DNA from: DAIOGN01 sp036745245
GTDB taxonomy: Bacteria; Zixibacteria; MSB-5A5; JAUVRN01
NCBI GenBank assembly: GCA_036745245.1
Contig: DAIOGN010000020.1
Coordinates: 1-33,650, forward strand
Direction of reading: 5' to 3'
DNA: 33,650 nt
Each line of letters begins with the position of its first letter. The stretch's first letter is position 1. Below the pieces are notes generated by a model that was given only the letters and a program-made list of their open reading frames with translations, made no database searches and was not told where the DNA came from. Made by a program: the position numbers and the translations under genes. Positions 1 through 8,363 of this stretch are shown one piece after another.

Positions 1-1161
1 GGAGAGCGTGGTGCCACCCCAAGGGGTAAGCTGGCGTTCCGACTCGATGAAGCCAAGGGAGTCACCGGTGACTGGATCGAGATACAGATTCCAAATCTGT
101 CTGCTCGAATCCACATGGGAGAGCAGAAGCTCGGCTGAGCCATCCAGGTCCACGTCCCATGCGACGGGGCCCGAGTATACTCCGAGGCGACTCCACACCG
201 CCGTACCGCCCTGGAGTGGGTGGGCCGTAAGACGGTCAATCCAGGAATTCCAGGTGTAGTTTCTCCCGCTCTGCACATTGTACGATGTGAAGATCCTCCA
301 CCCGCCGGCTGCCGGCCCAAGGTTGAGCAGTATGGAGCCTCGAACGAACAATCCCCCCCATGAGTCTGAGCCGGTCACTCTGAGGCTCGCGATCGTGCTC
401 ATGTAACGCGCATCGGAGTCCATCGGTATTAAACTGTACCCATAGCTCCATTGCTCCCAGCTGTAGAGGCCTCCCAGACCGGGCGTGCCATCGTGGAGAC
501 TTCCGTGGCCGTCCCACAGGGCCACAAGTTCCGACTGACCATCTTCGTCGATGTCGTGCCAGCGCAGGTCGACTGTTGATATTCCTGGCAGCACCTCGGT
601 GCCATAAGCACCTGCGGACTCAAAGCGCAGCACCGCTCCAACACAATCGTTGTAACTGTACCACATTCCTGACGAATACGTGGAATCACGGTTGTAGCCA
701 ACCCACACTTGTCGATCGGGTCCACCGGCGGCAAGGCTCCCGACGAGTCCAGGAATCGGAAGCGACTTTTCAAAGCCACCTTCGGAGTGGATCACTCGGA
801 CTGTGCTATCCGTCGCCACCACGAAGTCGGCCATCGGATGGCTGTCCAGATGCGCCGCTATCGCCCTCACGAACCGGCGTGAATAGTCTGTGGCAACGGT
901 GTCCGTGATGCGAAGATTGGACAGGGCGAGTCGGTACACGTATGCCTTACCCGCAGGTCCGCGTTGTGTTGTAAGGAGAATTGCGGGCTCTTCGAAGTTG
1001 GTCGTGTCCAGCGTGGCGCTGGTCACCCTGGGTTGGATCAGGAGCTTGTCCTCGAACGTGGCCCGGTAGGATTCCGAACGCACTTCCGGAGGACAGAAAA
1101 GACTCAGGCCCAGAACGACCTGGCAAACGACGACCAGACGGGCTCGATGGTGCGCACGCAT
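1..1161 (-). CDS. Secreted FG-GAP/VCBS-like beta-propeller protein, 5' part only
   Basis: An uninterrupted minus-strand frame of 387 codons runs from an ATG at 1161-1159 off the left edge of the window, so the C-terminus is missing. A GGAGGG ribosome binding site lies at 1174-1169, seven bases upstream, and supports this start. The N-terminus has an Arg/His-rich segment followed by a hydrophobic stretch (LVVVCQVVLGLSLF), as in a signal peptide. The rest is rich in Gly, Trp, Ser and Asp. It contains at least two Asp-rich loops of the FG-GAP/VCBS kind, DIDEDGQSELVALWDG near residue 205 and DVDLDGSAELLL near residue 345, which in that family bind calcium between propeller blades. Likely an exported or cell-surface protein; the ligand cannot be told. 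It diverges from the radical SAM gene. The frame is certain; the family call is moderately sure. Confidence 0.72.
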   Translation of the reverse strand, partial: MRAHHRARLVVVCQVVLGLSLFCPPEVRSESYRATFEDKLLIQPRVTSATLDTTNFEEPAILLTTQRGPAGKAYVYRLALSNLRITDTVATDYSRRFVRAIAAHLDSHPMADFVVATDSTVRVIHSEGGFEKSLPIPGLVGSLAAGGPDRQVWVGYNRDSTYSSGMWYSYNDCVGAVLRFESAGAYGTEVLPGISTVDLRWHDIDEDGQSELVALWDGHGSLHDGTPGLGGLYSWEQWSYGYSLIPMDSDARYMSTIASLRVTGSDSWGGLFVRGSILLNLGPAAGGWRIFTSYNVQSGRNYTWNSWIDRLTAHPLQGGTAVWSRLGVYSGPVAWDVDLDGSAELLLSHVDSSRQIWNLYLDPVTGDSLGFIESERQLTPWGGTTLS

Positions 1162-1473
1162 ACTCGCGCCCTCCGTCCACAATATATGACACAGCAGTCA
1201 ACAATACACAAGGGAAAAGCGCCAGGCCTTTCGGCGGCTGATTTGCCTCTGACCCCAATGTCTCCCGGCTACATGATTCTTGCCGATAGCGACACCGTCC
1301 AGCTCTGATACAGAGCGGCGGACACCAGCATGGGCTTGGCCACAGGGAGCATTCGCGCTATGTTGGACCGGCTTGACTTTCAATAGTAGCGATCCAGGTT
1401 TGACCCGCGGCGCGACACGCTTCACGAGCGCAGATCCGCACCCAGGCGGTAGAATGTCCGACGGGGCACTTCC
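1162..1473. other. Divergent intergenic region
   Basis: This 312-base gap separates two divergent genes and should hold both promoters. On the minus strand TTGTGT and CATATT are separated by 17 bases (around 1210-1180), a weak match upstream of the propeller gene. On the plus strand TTGACT near 1372 and TAGAAT near 1451 are isolated promoter-like words at unsuitable spacing. A copy of the GGGGTCAGA repeat lies at 1241-1260. A 65-codon plus-strand frame at 1280-1477 has no ribosome binding site or recognisable sequence and is not called. Confidence 0.4.
1241..1260 (-). repeat. GGGGTCAGA repeat, copy 1
   Basis: Reading the minus strand, this is CATTGGGGTCAGAGGCAAAT. Seventeen bases, ATTTGCCTCTGACCCCAAT on the plus strand, recur at the end of the ABC-F gene (6164-6182), and the core recurs at 27992-28026. 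This copy lies between two divergent gene starts, unlike the others, which sit at gene ends. Confidence 0.6.
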
Positions 1474-3429
1474 ATGAAGAAGAGAGTATTGCTCACCAGT
1501 GTCTGTCGCCCCCTGGGGCCGAGTCACGGCGACGCCCCCTCGGTGGGGTATGAGCTTTTGAACAGCCAGGTGACACGCGCTCAAGGAGTATTCAGCCCAC
1601 GTACGGTGAACGGCCATTATTCGCTCGAATACATCGCCGAGAACCTGGAGGCTCCCACGGTGGTGCTGCAGTATCCATCGAAGCGAGAGCTCATCCGTGA
1701 ATTGAAAAAGGGATACGACTATGTGGGGATCTCTTTCCTCATGGCCGTCTTTCACAAGCTGAAGGAGACCGTCGCCCTGGTGCGCCAGTATGCGCCCGAG
1801 GCCAAAATCGTTCTGGGTGGATACGGCACCGTACTCGGCGACGATGTGCTCAAGCCGTATGCCGATTTCATCTGCCGTGAGGAGGGCGTGGCGTACTTCC
1901 GCAGAGTGCTGGGCGAACCCGAGATCCCCATGCCGTACAAGCACCCGCTCATCGTGAACCGGATGAGCGTGTTCTCGCTGCCGGTGTCGGGGGGCACGGG
2001 GGCCATTCTCGCGGGGCTGGGCTGCCCCAATGGCTGCGATTTCTGCTGTACCTCACACTTTTTCAAGCGCCAGCACATCCGGCTATTGCCGGAGGCCCGG
2101 GACATCTACGCACTTGTCGAGCGCTACCTGGACATGGATCCGGACCTGGTGTTCCTCATCGTGGATGAGGACTTTCTGCTCAACAGGAAACGGGCCATGG
2201 CCTACCGCGATTGCGTGCTGAAGGGTGGCAGGACGCTCTCCACGTTCGCGTTCGCCAGCGTCAAGGCGATCAGCCAGTACACCGTGGAGGAGATCCTCGA
2301 GATGGGGATCGATGGGCTCTGGATCGGCTACGAGGGCACCCGCTCCGGGTACGCCAAACAGCAGGGCAGACCCATCGAAGACATTCTCACCGAGTTCCGC
2401 GAGCACGGCATCACGGTGCTCACGTCGATGATCGTGGGATTTGATTACCAGACCGAGGCCGTGGTGGCCGAAGAACTCGACGGCCTCCTGAAGCTCAAGC
2501 CTGCGCTGGCACAGTTCCTGATCTATGGGCCTCCACCCGGCACTCCGTTGTACGAGCGCACCATCAAGGATCATCTGCTGCACGACGCGTACGTCAGGGA
2601 CCCCGAGCTGTTCTACAGGCGCGCAGACGGCTTTACCACCATGATCAAGCATCCGACGTTATCGCCTGATCAGATTGAGAAGCTCCAGCGCTGGTGTTTC
2701 CAGCAGGACTTCGAAAGGCTGGGCCCCAGCATCATACGCGTGCAGGAGACACGGCTGCTTGGCTACCGGAAGCTCAAGGATTCACCCAATCCCGCCCTGC
2801 GCCGGAAGGCAGAGCATTACGCCAGGGAGTTGCGGAACGCCTATCCGGCGTATCTCGCCGGCCGGTGGCTCGGCCCCAATCCGCGCGTGCGGCGCTGGAT
2901 CGGCGAGGTGGAGCAGAGTCTGCATGCAGAACTGGGACGTCCCACGACAGCCGAGCGATTCAAATCCCTGGTGGCCCTGGGCGGCGCACTGTGGACGGCG
3001 CTCACGCTCAAACTCGACTGGCTCCAACACCCCAGGATGGTGCGCACCGCCTACCGTCTGCCTGACAAGCGCTGGCAGGGCTTTCAGCTCTGGGAGGGCC
3101 TTCTTACAAAGGGCTCCATTCCGGAGTTTTCCCTGAAAGTGGACCTGCAGCACGCGAAAAAGCAGGTGTGGTTGCGTGTGGAGGGTGTCCTCCCGGCCGG
3201 CCATGCGGAAAGTCTGGCGCAGCGAATCCATGACTCTCTGGCGCGGAGCAGGGCTCAGCTGGTACTGGACTTAAGCAGGCTCCGCTATGAGCATCCCGAT
3301 GACGTGCGGCCGCTGCTCGAGAAGCTCAGGAGCTACCGATCACGCATCCGCCTGGTGCTTCCGAGGCTCTCCGCCGCTCATCCCGAGCTGGCCCTGCTCG
3401 TCGCCATGTTCCGCCATTACAACGGCTGA
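1474..3429 (+). CDS. B12-binding-like radical SAM protein with C-terminal STAS-like domain
   Basis: 651 residues in four parts. Residues 1-160 resemble the Rossmann-like B12-binding domain of class B radical SAM enzymes (VGISFLMAVFHKL, KIVLGGYGTV), but I see no DxHxxG cobalamin-ligand motif. Residues 170-400 are the radical SAM core with the cluster motif C184-P-N-G-C188-D-F-C191 (CxxxCxxC), followed by VDEDFLLNR and by GIDGLWIGYEGTRSGYAKQQ, a helix/strand pattern typical of the family. Residues 400-540 are helical and unassigned. Residues about 549-651 (FSLKVDLQHAKKQVWLRVEG, then LVLDLSRLRYEHPDDVRPLLEKL) look like a STAS or anti-anti-sigma fold. The substrate is unknown; the family includes methyltransferases and lipid- or natural-product-modifying enzymes. 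ATG 1474 is the first in-frame start of the conserved N-terminus. The gene stands alone, followed by a strong palindrome. Confidence 0.85.
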   Translation: MKKRVLLTSVCRPLGPSHGDAPSVGYELLNSQVTRAQGVFSPRTVNGHYSLEYIAENLEAPTVVLQYPSKRELIRELKKGYDYVGISFLMAVFHKLKETVALVRQYAPEAKIVLGGYGTVLGDDVLKPYADFICREEGVAYFRRVLGEPEIPMPYKHPLIVNRMSVFSLPVSGGTGAILAGLGCPNGCDFCCTSHFFKRQHIRLLPEARDIYALVERYLDMDPDLVFLIVDEDFLLNRKRAMAYRDCVLKGGRTLSTFAFASVKAISQYTVEEILEMGIDGLWIGYEGTRSGYAKQQGRPIEDILTEFREHGITVLTSMIVGFDYQTEAVVAEELDGLLKLKPALAQFLIYGPPPGTPLYERTIKDHLLHDAYVRDPELFYRRADGFTTMIKHPTLSPDQIEKLQRWCFQQDFERLGPSIIRVQETRLLGYRKLKDSPNPALRRKAEHYARELRNAYPAYLAGRWLGPNPRVRRWIGEVEQSLHAELGRPTTAERFKSLVALGGALWTALTLKLDWLQHPRMVRTAYRLPDKRWQGFQLWEGLLTKGSIPEFSLKVDLQHAKKQVWLRVEGVLPAGHAESLAQRIHDSLARSRAQLVLDLSRLRYEHPDDVRPLLEKLRSYRSRIRLVLPRLSAAHPELALLVAMFRHYNG

Positions 3430-3432
3430 GGA

Positions 3433-3479
3433 AAGTAGGGTCAGACTCGACTTTTAAAAGGTCGAGTCTGACCCTACTT
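3433..3479. repeat. 19-bp perfect inverted repeat after radical SAM gene
   Basis: Arms AAGTAGGGTCAGACTCGAC (3433-3451) and its exact complement (3461-3479) enclose a nine-base loop TTTTAAAAG. It begins three bases after the stop codon. Its GGGTCAGAC core is shared with the GGGGTCAGA repeats elsewhere in the window. It could end transcription in either direction, but there is no clean T-tract, and the perfect long arms look more like a REP-type mobile palindrome. Confidence 0.8.
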
Positions 3480-3512
3480 ATTCGGCCCCCTTTCCCATGG
3501 CTTCGCGACCCC

Positions 3513-3540
3513 TTGTGTTTCGGGCAGTTTGAGCTATACT
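3513..3540 (+). promoter_or_regulatory. Candidate promoter of the dockerin/caspase-like gene
   Basis: TTGTGT (3513-3518), a 16-base spacer and TATACT (3535-3540, five of six matches to the -10 consensus) lie about 105 bases before the ATG at 3646. The -35 match is weak, so this is a plausible rather than firm call. Confidence 0.4.
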
Positions 3541-3645
3541 CCAGTAGCTGCAAGAGACTGAGGCAGTCGGTCTCAACCGCTGAAGCCGGCCGCTCCATAC
3601 GGCTCACACCAGTCAACGCCTGACCGTTGGAAAGAGCGTGCAACC

Positions 3646-6057
3646 ATGGTGCCATCCCGCTGGCTTGGAACAATTGGTTTCGCCGCCGCGACCTGTCTCT
3701 ATCTATGCCTCGTACTCTGGGAATCCTCTGTTTCGCCTGGAAATGTCATTGCGTCTCCTCAGACGGAGATTCTGGCTGGTCCAACCGCCCATGCGGCGCT
3801 GGCTCCCTGTCCCGTGGCTCTGACTGGAGATGTCAATATCAACGGGGCCATTTCACCCGCGGACATCATTTACCTGGTGAATCACGTATTTCGTGCGGGC
3901 CCCGATCCTCTTCCATGCACTGCCGCCGGGGACGCCAACTGTTCGGGTAACATCTCTTCCGCGGACATCATCTTCCTGGTCAACCTTGTGTTCAGGGCGG
4001 GCGATGCCGCATGCGATGTTTGCACCATTGTCCCTGCCCAGTGGTCGTGCGTGATCGCCGTGTCTGACACCGCCAGGATCGCCACGCTGGATTCGATTGA
4101 GGCCCGGCTCAATCTGGGCGATTGGGCAGCGCTGACCCAGGATTCCCTGGCTCAGGTGCTAGTGGGTTTCCTCGATTCTCTGTCCGGCATCGAGGCCGCC
4201 GGAATCACGCCCGGTACCACAACGGTTTGGGCACACTTTCCGGACGGTCGCATGCTGGTCATTCCAAATAATCGTCCCGGTGGCACGGATACGCTCGTGG
4301 CCCCCGTATCGATCCTGAACCGGAATCACCAGCCGCCTGAGCGTCAGCGTGTGCCTGTGATCAGGCCGGCGGGTCGCGCTACGGTTTCATCTAAACCCAC
4401 CGCACTGGTGCCACCGGAGATGCCCGCATCCATGCAATTCCGTGCCTGGAATGCCATCGGCACATGCCATCGCAATTCTGCGCTGGGCGTTGAGTACCTG
4501 CTTCGTTTAGGCGACTACACGAGCGTTGGGTCCATCAATCCCACGGTCAGCAACTTCCTGGAGGTCAAGGACGACGGTGTGTTTTACCTGAACACGCACG
4601 GTGGACCCGGGCTCGACAAAGATTCGTTGCGCACCATGGCCCTGTGGACCTTGTCCATTCCCACCATCGCCAATGAGGCCAATTTCGAAACCCTGCTCGA
4701 CAATTATGAACTAGCCTACATGATCGAGGCCTCGAATTTGCCCGGAGGCGGTTGCGGCTTCACGAAGCACTACGGACTTACCAACGCTTTCATCGCCAAT
4801 CACATGAGCTTCCTCGCCAACAGCCTGGTGTATGTCGACGCTTGTTACGGCGCCGACCCGGGCCTGGCCGACGCCTTCCTCACGGCGGGCGCCTCCGCAG
4901 TGTTGGGGTGGACCAAGCAAGTGGACGACGCGTTTGCCTACCGCACGGCGCATTACCTTTTCGATCGGCTGTTGGGCACCAACGAAGTCGATCCCGACGA
5001 AGATCCCGACCAGCGTCCTTTCGACCTCGCTTCAGTGATGCAGGACGCTGGGAGTGTGGCCGGCGTCAATTACCTGAGCGATCCCTGGAGGGGGGCCATG
5101 CTGACGGTGACCCGCGATTCGACCAACTCCGGCCTGCTTATGCCCACCATCAAGTTTCTCGGGCTGGATGAGTACGGCATCAGTTCCATGTTGAGCATCT
5201 CAGGGTCGTTCGGGACAGACCCCGGGAGTGCGCACCGCAACGTCACGATGAACGGCGACCCGCTTGCAGTCATGAACTGGCAGCCGGAGCTGATCATTTG
5301 CCAGCTGCCCGTTTTCGGAGACCAGGCGGCGGGAACGGTAATCGTTGAGGTGGGACAAAGCGATGGCGACGCCGCACCGCTGGTCAAACGCAAGAGCAAC
5401 CCGGCGAATCTGTCGTCCTGGGAAGGTTTCTTCTATGCACGGCGGGCGGAACCCGACAGCGCCTTCGTCAGCTTTTCGATGTCTATTCACTTCCGCGCCG
5501 ACATCCGCTCGTTTCGGGAACTGCCCGGCGAGGATCCGTTCGAAACGCTCGTGTTGTTCCAAAACACCGGTAGAGGCGAAGCCGCGGCGGCAGCCGGCGG
5601 GACGCATACCGGCTCCATCGGGGACTGCTCGAGCACTTTTGTCTATGACGGACTCGTTGATCTGGGCTCTCCGTTTGACTTTAGCCCGGCCGGCAGCTGG
5701 GGCTATGACGGGTCGATTCACACGGGCACGGGGGAGCTTGTATTAAACCTGCAGGGTTCCGCCATTCTGGAAACCGGGACCTGGATCATGTTCGGGCCTG
5801 ACGGGTGTAACAACGCCAGCAATCCCTGGTACTTTGCCGCGGGCATCGACGGCTGCCTGTATGACGACGTCAACGTCACCCAGAGCTTCATCATCCAACT
5901 CGATTCTGCCTTTAACGTCCCGGAAGGCGAGCGCAACTGCGGCAATCTGCCCCCCGCGTTCGGGTTCTTATGGCCCGACGGCACAACGTCTCAGGCAAGA
6001 TTTAACTGGGGAATGATCGCGCCAGAGTATCCACCGGATTCGAACTCGGCGCGGTGA
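3646..6057 (+). CDS. Secreted dockerin-repeat protein with caspase-like (clan CD) peptidase domain
   Basis: 803 residues. Residues 8-30 are a hydrophobic export signal. Residues 61-120 hold two dockerin-type calcium-binding repeats (GDVNINGAISPADIIYLVN and GDANCSGNISSADIIFLVN), each a D-x-N-x-x-G loop followed by a helix. Residues about 300-450 resemble a caspase-like fold: a hydrophobic strand ending in YLNTHGGPG with H318, then LVYVDACYG with C400 after a second strand, the His-Gly and Asp-Ala-Cys pattern of clan CD cysteine peptidases such as gingipains and clostripain. Residues about 500-560 (ISGSFGTDPGSAHRNVTMNG ... GTVIVEVG) resemble an IPT/TIG domain. The C-terminal 250 residues are Gly/Asn-rich and unassigned, without an obvious sorting tail. 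Probably an exported peptidase, or a binding protein derived from one; activity is not proven. Monocistronic by spacing, with its own candidate promoter. Confidence 0.7.
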   Translation: MVPSRWLGTIGFAAATCLYLCLVLWESSVSPGNVIASPQTEILAGPTAHAALAPCPVALTGDVNINGAISPADIIYLVNHVFRAGPDPLPCTAAGDANCSGNISSADIIFLVNLVFRAGDAACDVCTIVPAQWSCVIAVSDTARIATLDSIEARLNLGDWAALTQDSLAQVLVGFLDSLSGIEAAGITPGTTTVWAHFPDGRMLVIPNNRPGGTDTLVAPVSILNRNHQPPERQRVPVIRPAGRATVSSKPTALVPPEMPASMQFRAWNAIGTCHRNSALGVEYLLRLGDYTSVGSINPTVSNFLEVKDDGVFYLNTHGGPGLDKDSLRTMALWTLSIPTIANEANFETLLDNYELAYMIEASNLPGGGCGFTKHYGLTNAFIANHMSFLANSLVYVDACYGADPGLADAFLTAGASAVLGWTKQVDDAFAYRTAHYLFDRLLGTNEVDPDEDPDQRPFDLASVMQDAGSVAGVNYLSDPWRGAMLTVTRDSTNSGLLMPTIKFLGLDEYGISSMLSISGSFGTDPGSAHRNVTMNGDPLAVMNWQPELIICQLPVFGDQAAGTVIVEVGQSDGDAAPLVKRKSNPANLSSWEGFFYARRAEPDSAFVSFSMSIHFRADIRSFRELPGEDPFETLVLFQNTGRGEAAAAAGGTHTGSIGDCSSTFVYDGLVDLGSPFDFSPAGSWGYDGSIHTGTGELVLNLQGSAILETGTWIMFGPDGCNNASNPWYFAAGIDGCLYDDVNVTQSFIIQLDSAFNVPEGERNCGNLPPAFGFLWPDGTTSQARFNWGMIAPEYPPDSNSAR

Positions 6058-6067
6058 GGGACCGGAG

Positions 6068-6158
6068 AAAAAGGGGACCAGAGGCCAGATCACTTTTTCT
6101 GGCCCGCTGGAATCAAGCTGTGATCGGCAGGTTCGAAAAAGTGTGCTGGCCCCTTTTC
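6068..6158. repeat. Imperfect long palindrome, second repeat family
   Basis: AAAAAGGGGACCAG and CACTTTTT on the left (6068-6097) pair imperfectly with AAAAAGTGTGCTGGCCCCTTTT on the right (6136-6157), around about 40 bases that hold further short complements. It fills the space between the convergent dockerin and ABC-F genes and could be a two-way terminator. The decorated long-arm form again resembles REP-type elements, but the arm sequence differs from the GGGGTCAGA family. Confidence 0.6.
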
Positions 6159-6160
6159 CC

Positions 6161-6182
6161 TTAATTTGCCTCTGACCCCAAT
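6161..6182 (-). repeat. GGGGTCAGA repeat, copy 2, coding the end of the ABC-F gene
   Basis: On the minus strand this reads ATTGGGGTCAGAGGCAAATTAA. It supplies the last codons (GSEAN) and the TAA stop of the ABC-F gene, so the element lies inside the coding frame. Copy 1 at 1241-1260 is nearly identical. Confidence 0.65.
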
Positions 6183-7954
6183 TCTTCCAGGGCGGCCGAC
6201 GCGCTTTCCCACGCCTTCATCCACTTTTCCAGCTCGCGCTGCTTCTTGCTCTTTTCAGTGGAAAGGCGGTTCAGGCGCGACCAGTCTGCCGCGACAGCGG
6301 GATCGTGGCCTTCCAGGTCGATCTGCTCGAGTTCGCGTTCCAGCGCAGCCACCTTGGCCTCCGCTTCGGCCACAACCTTCGCCAGGCGCTTCTGCTCCTT
6401 TTTCAGGTCGGGCTTCTTCGTCACCGGAGCGGCGGGCGCCCGCTTCCTGAGCGCGGTCGACTCGGCGGCCTCTTCGCGCTTGGCCACAAACTCGGCGTAG
6501 TTGCCGAGATGCTCCGTCACCCGTCCGCCGTCGAACACCCACAGCCTCTCGCACATCGCATCGAGCAACCAGCGGTCGTGGGACACCAGGAGCACACTGC
6601 CGTCGAATTCGTTCAGCGCTTCTTCCACCGCCTGCTGCGCCTGGAGATCGAGATGGTTGGTGGGTTCATCGAGAATCAACAGGTGTGCCGGCATCACGGT
6701 GAGGCGCGCCAACTCCAACCGCCGGCGTTCCCCGCCCGACAGCCCCCGCACGTTCTTGTCCACCTCGTCGCCCCGAAACAGGAACTTGGCCAGGTACGAC
6801 CGCACCTGCCCTTTGTGCCAGTTGGGCACCGAGTTCCAGAAGTGCTGCTCCACCGTGTGATCCACGTGCATCTCGGCCACTTCCTGCTGAAAGTAGCTGA
6901 TCTCCGTGCGCGAGCCCCTGCGCGCCTCGCCTGTGAGCGGCTCGAGCTCTCCCAGGATCGTCTTGATGAGTGTGGTCTTGCCGGCACCGTTGGGACCCAC
7001 GATGCCGATGCACTCGCCACGCCGCATGATCAACTGCTCGACTTTGGCCAGCGGCTTGTCGGGATACCCCAGGGTCGCGTGCTGCAGCCGGAACAGCTCG
7101 GCATGACTGCGGCCGGCTTCGGCCCAGCGGATCCTGGGACCTCGCTTTTCCTTTTCCGGAGCCGCCACCAGATCGAGCTTCGCCAGCATCTTCCGCCGCG
7201 ACTGAGCCTGCTTCGTCTTCTGACCGGCGATGTTCTTGCGGATGAAGGCTTCGGTCTTCTGGATAAACTCCTGCTGTCGCTCAAAGGCCAGATTCTGCCT
7301 GTCGCGTTCGCCCTCCCATTGCGCCCGGCTCTTTTCGAAGGACCCTTTGTAGGTGCGAATCTCATGGGACAGCACGAGAGCTGTGTGGGTGGTGCAGCGG
7401 TCGAGCATCACGCGATCATGCGCCACGATGATGGCGGAGCCTCTGTACTTCGCGAGGAAATCCTCCAACCATTCTCGCCCATCCAGGTCGAGGTGGTTGG
7501 TGGGCTCATCCAGGAGCAGAACATCCGGCTCCTGCAGGAGCACGCGCGCCAGCGCGGCGCGGCACTTCTCACCGCCGGAGAGCGACGCGGTGGGCTGATG
7601 CCAATGTTCTTCGAGCAACCCCAGACCTTCCAACGCAATGCGGATCTTGTAGTCGTATGGCTCGTGGCTGGAGTGTCCTTCGAAGACGGACTCCATCTCC
7701 TCAAAGAGCGCCTTCTGGCCGGACACCCGCGCCGACTGCGGCAGGTATCCCACGCGCACACCCGACGGCTTGTCGATCGAGCCCTTGTCGGGCTCCCACT
7801 CTCCGGCGATCAGGCGCAGCAGCGTAGACTTGCCGGAGCCATTGGCACCCACGAGGCCGAGTCGCTGGTTGTCCTGAAGCGTGAGGCTGACGTCGCGAAG
7901 GAGAACCTCTTCGCCGATGGTCTTGGTGACGTTGGAAACCTGGAGGAGGATCAT
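6161..7954 (-). CDS. ABC-F family ATPase (Uup/EttA-like)
   Basis: 597 residues with two ATP-binding cassettes in one chain and no membrane segments, the ABC-F layout. Cassette 1 has Walker A GANGSGKST near residue 40, signature LSGGEKCR near 125 and Walker B LLLDEPTNHLD near 145. Cassette 2 has Walker A GPNGAGKTT near 320, signature LSGGERRR and LLILDEPTNHLD near 430. The linker carries the charged helical segment of the family. The tail (about 515-590) is a Lys/Glu-rich coiled coil as in Uup. Family members act on ribosomes or on branched DNA; which applies cannot be told. The final five residues and the stop codon come from a repeat, so the natural C-terminus may have been replaced. ATG 7954 begins the conserved MILLQVSNVTK segment. 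Confidence 0.92.
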   Translation of the reverse strand: MILLQVSNVTKTIGEEVLLRDVSLTLQDNQRLGLVGANGSGKSTLLRLIAGEWEPDKGSIDKPSGVRVGYLPQSARVSGQKALFEEMESVFEGHSSHEPYDYKIRIALEGLGLLEEHWHQPTASLSGGEKCRAALARVLLQEPDVLLLDEPTNHLDLDGREWLEDFLAKYRGSAIIVAHDRVMLDRCTTHTALVLSHEIRTYKGSFEKSRAQWEGERDRQNLAFERQQEFIQKTEAFIRKNIAGQKTKQAQSRRKMLAKLDLVAAPEKEKRGPRIRWAEAGRSHAELFRLQHATLGYPDKPLAKVEQLIMRRGECIGIVGPNGAGKTTLIKTILGELEPLTGEARRGSRTEISYFQQEVAEMHVDHTVEQHFWNSVPNWHKGQVRSYLAKFLFRGDEVDKNVRGLSGGERRRLELARLTVMPAHLLILDEPTNHLDLQAQQAVEEALNEFDGSVLLVSHDRWLLDAMCERLWVFDGGRVTEHLGNYAEFVAKREEAAESTALRKRAPAAPVTKKPDLKKEQKRLAKVVAEAEAKVAALERELEQIDLEGHDPAVAADWSRLNRLSTEKSKKQRELEKWMKAWESASAALEELGSEAN

Positions 7955-7994
7955 AATGAAGGACGGTTGTTGCTGCCTTGTGGACGCTGCGAAA

Positions 7995-8363
7995 TCAGGT
8001 GTGAAGCAGGCCCAACTTGGATGCGGCAGCGATGAGTGCCTTGTCGTGAGTGTACAGACTGGTTCCGGAAAGCATGGCGGAAGCGATCAGGTGCGCGTCG
8101 ATCCAGCCCAATCCTCTCCCGAAGAGATCCAGTGATTCGAGCATAGCCAGTACTTCTTCGTGCGCTGCAACGGACGCTGGCCTGATTTCACGAAGCCACC
8201 TCAATGTATGATGCCGATCCCTGAGATGGCCGCATGCGACCTCGCCCAGAACCATGGGATGGCAGCGTGCCCGCTTTGTCTGAATCAGCAATTCAAGTCC
8301 GGGAACACTCGTCGCGAAATGGTCGATCCATACGGATGTATCGACGACCACATCAGTCTTCAT
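7995..8363 (-). CDS. vapC: VapC-type PIN-domain ribonuclease toxin
   Basis: 122 residues from ATG 8363 (MKTDVVVDTSVWIDHF); a longer upstream reading would run through the antitoxin frame and is not used. The PIN fold acids are visible: D8 in VDTSVWIDHF, E in LGEVACG, D in GWIDAHLIASA and D in YTHDKAL, the four-acid magnesium site of these RNases. It overlaps the upstream antitoxin by 11 bases, so the two are translated together. In the family VapC cuts tRNA or rRNA when freed from VapB. The gene lies between the Bat-type operon and the ABC-F gene with no link to either. Confidence 0.88.
   Translation of the reverse strand: MKTDVVVDTSVWIDHFATSVPGLELLIQTKRARCHPMVLGEVACGHLRDRHHTLRWLREIRPASVAAHEEVLAMLESLDLFGRGLGWIDAHLIASAMLSGTSLYTHDKALIAAASKLGLLHT

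Noticed and set aside
429..779. Minus-strand 116-codon frame and its neighbour at 236-517 as separate genes
   Set aside because: Both are out-of-frame shadows of the continuous 387-codon frame that runs off the left edge.
1280..1477. 65-codon frame overlapping the radical SAM start by four bases
   Set aside because: ATGA overlap is suggestive of coupling, but there is no ribosome binding site, no homology and low-complexity composition.
1198..1944. 248-codon minus-strand frame opposite the radical SAM start
   Set aside because: Overlaps the B12-like domain antisense, lacks recognisable sequence and runs through the repeat at 1241-1260.
6305..8035. 576-codon plus-strand frame opposite the ABC-F gene
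   Set aside because: It is the antisense of a clear ABC-F protein; its His/Leu/Arg-rich sequence matches nothing, and long antisense frames are expected at this G+C content.
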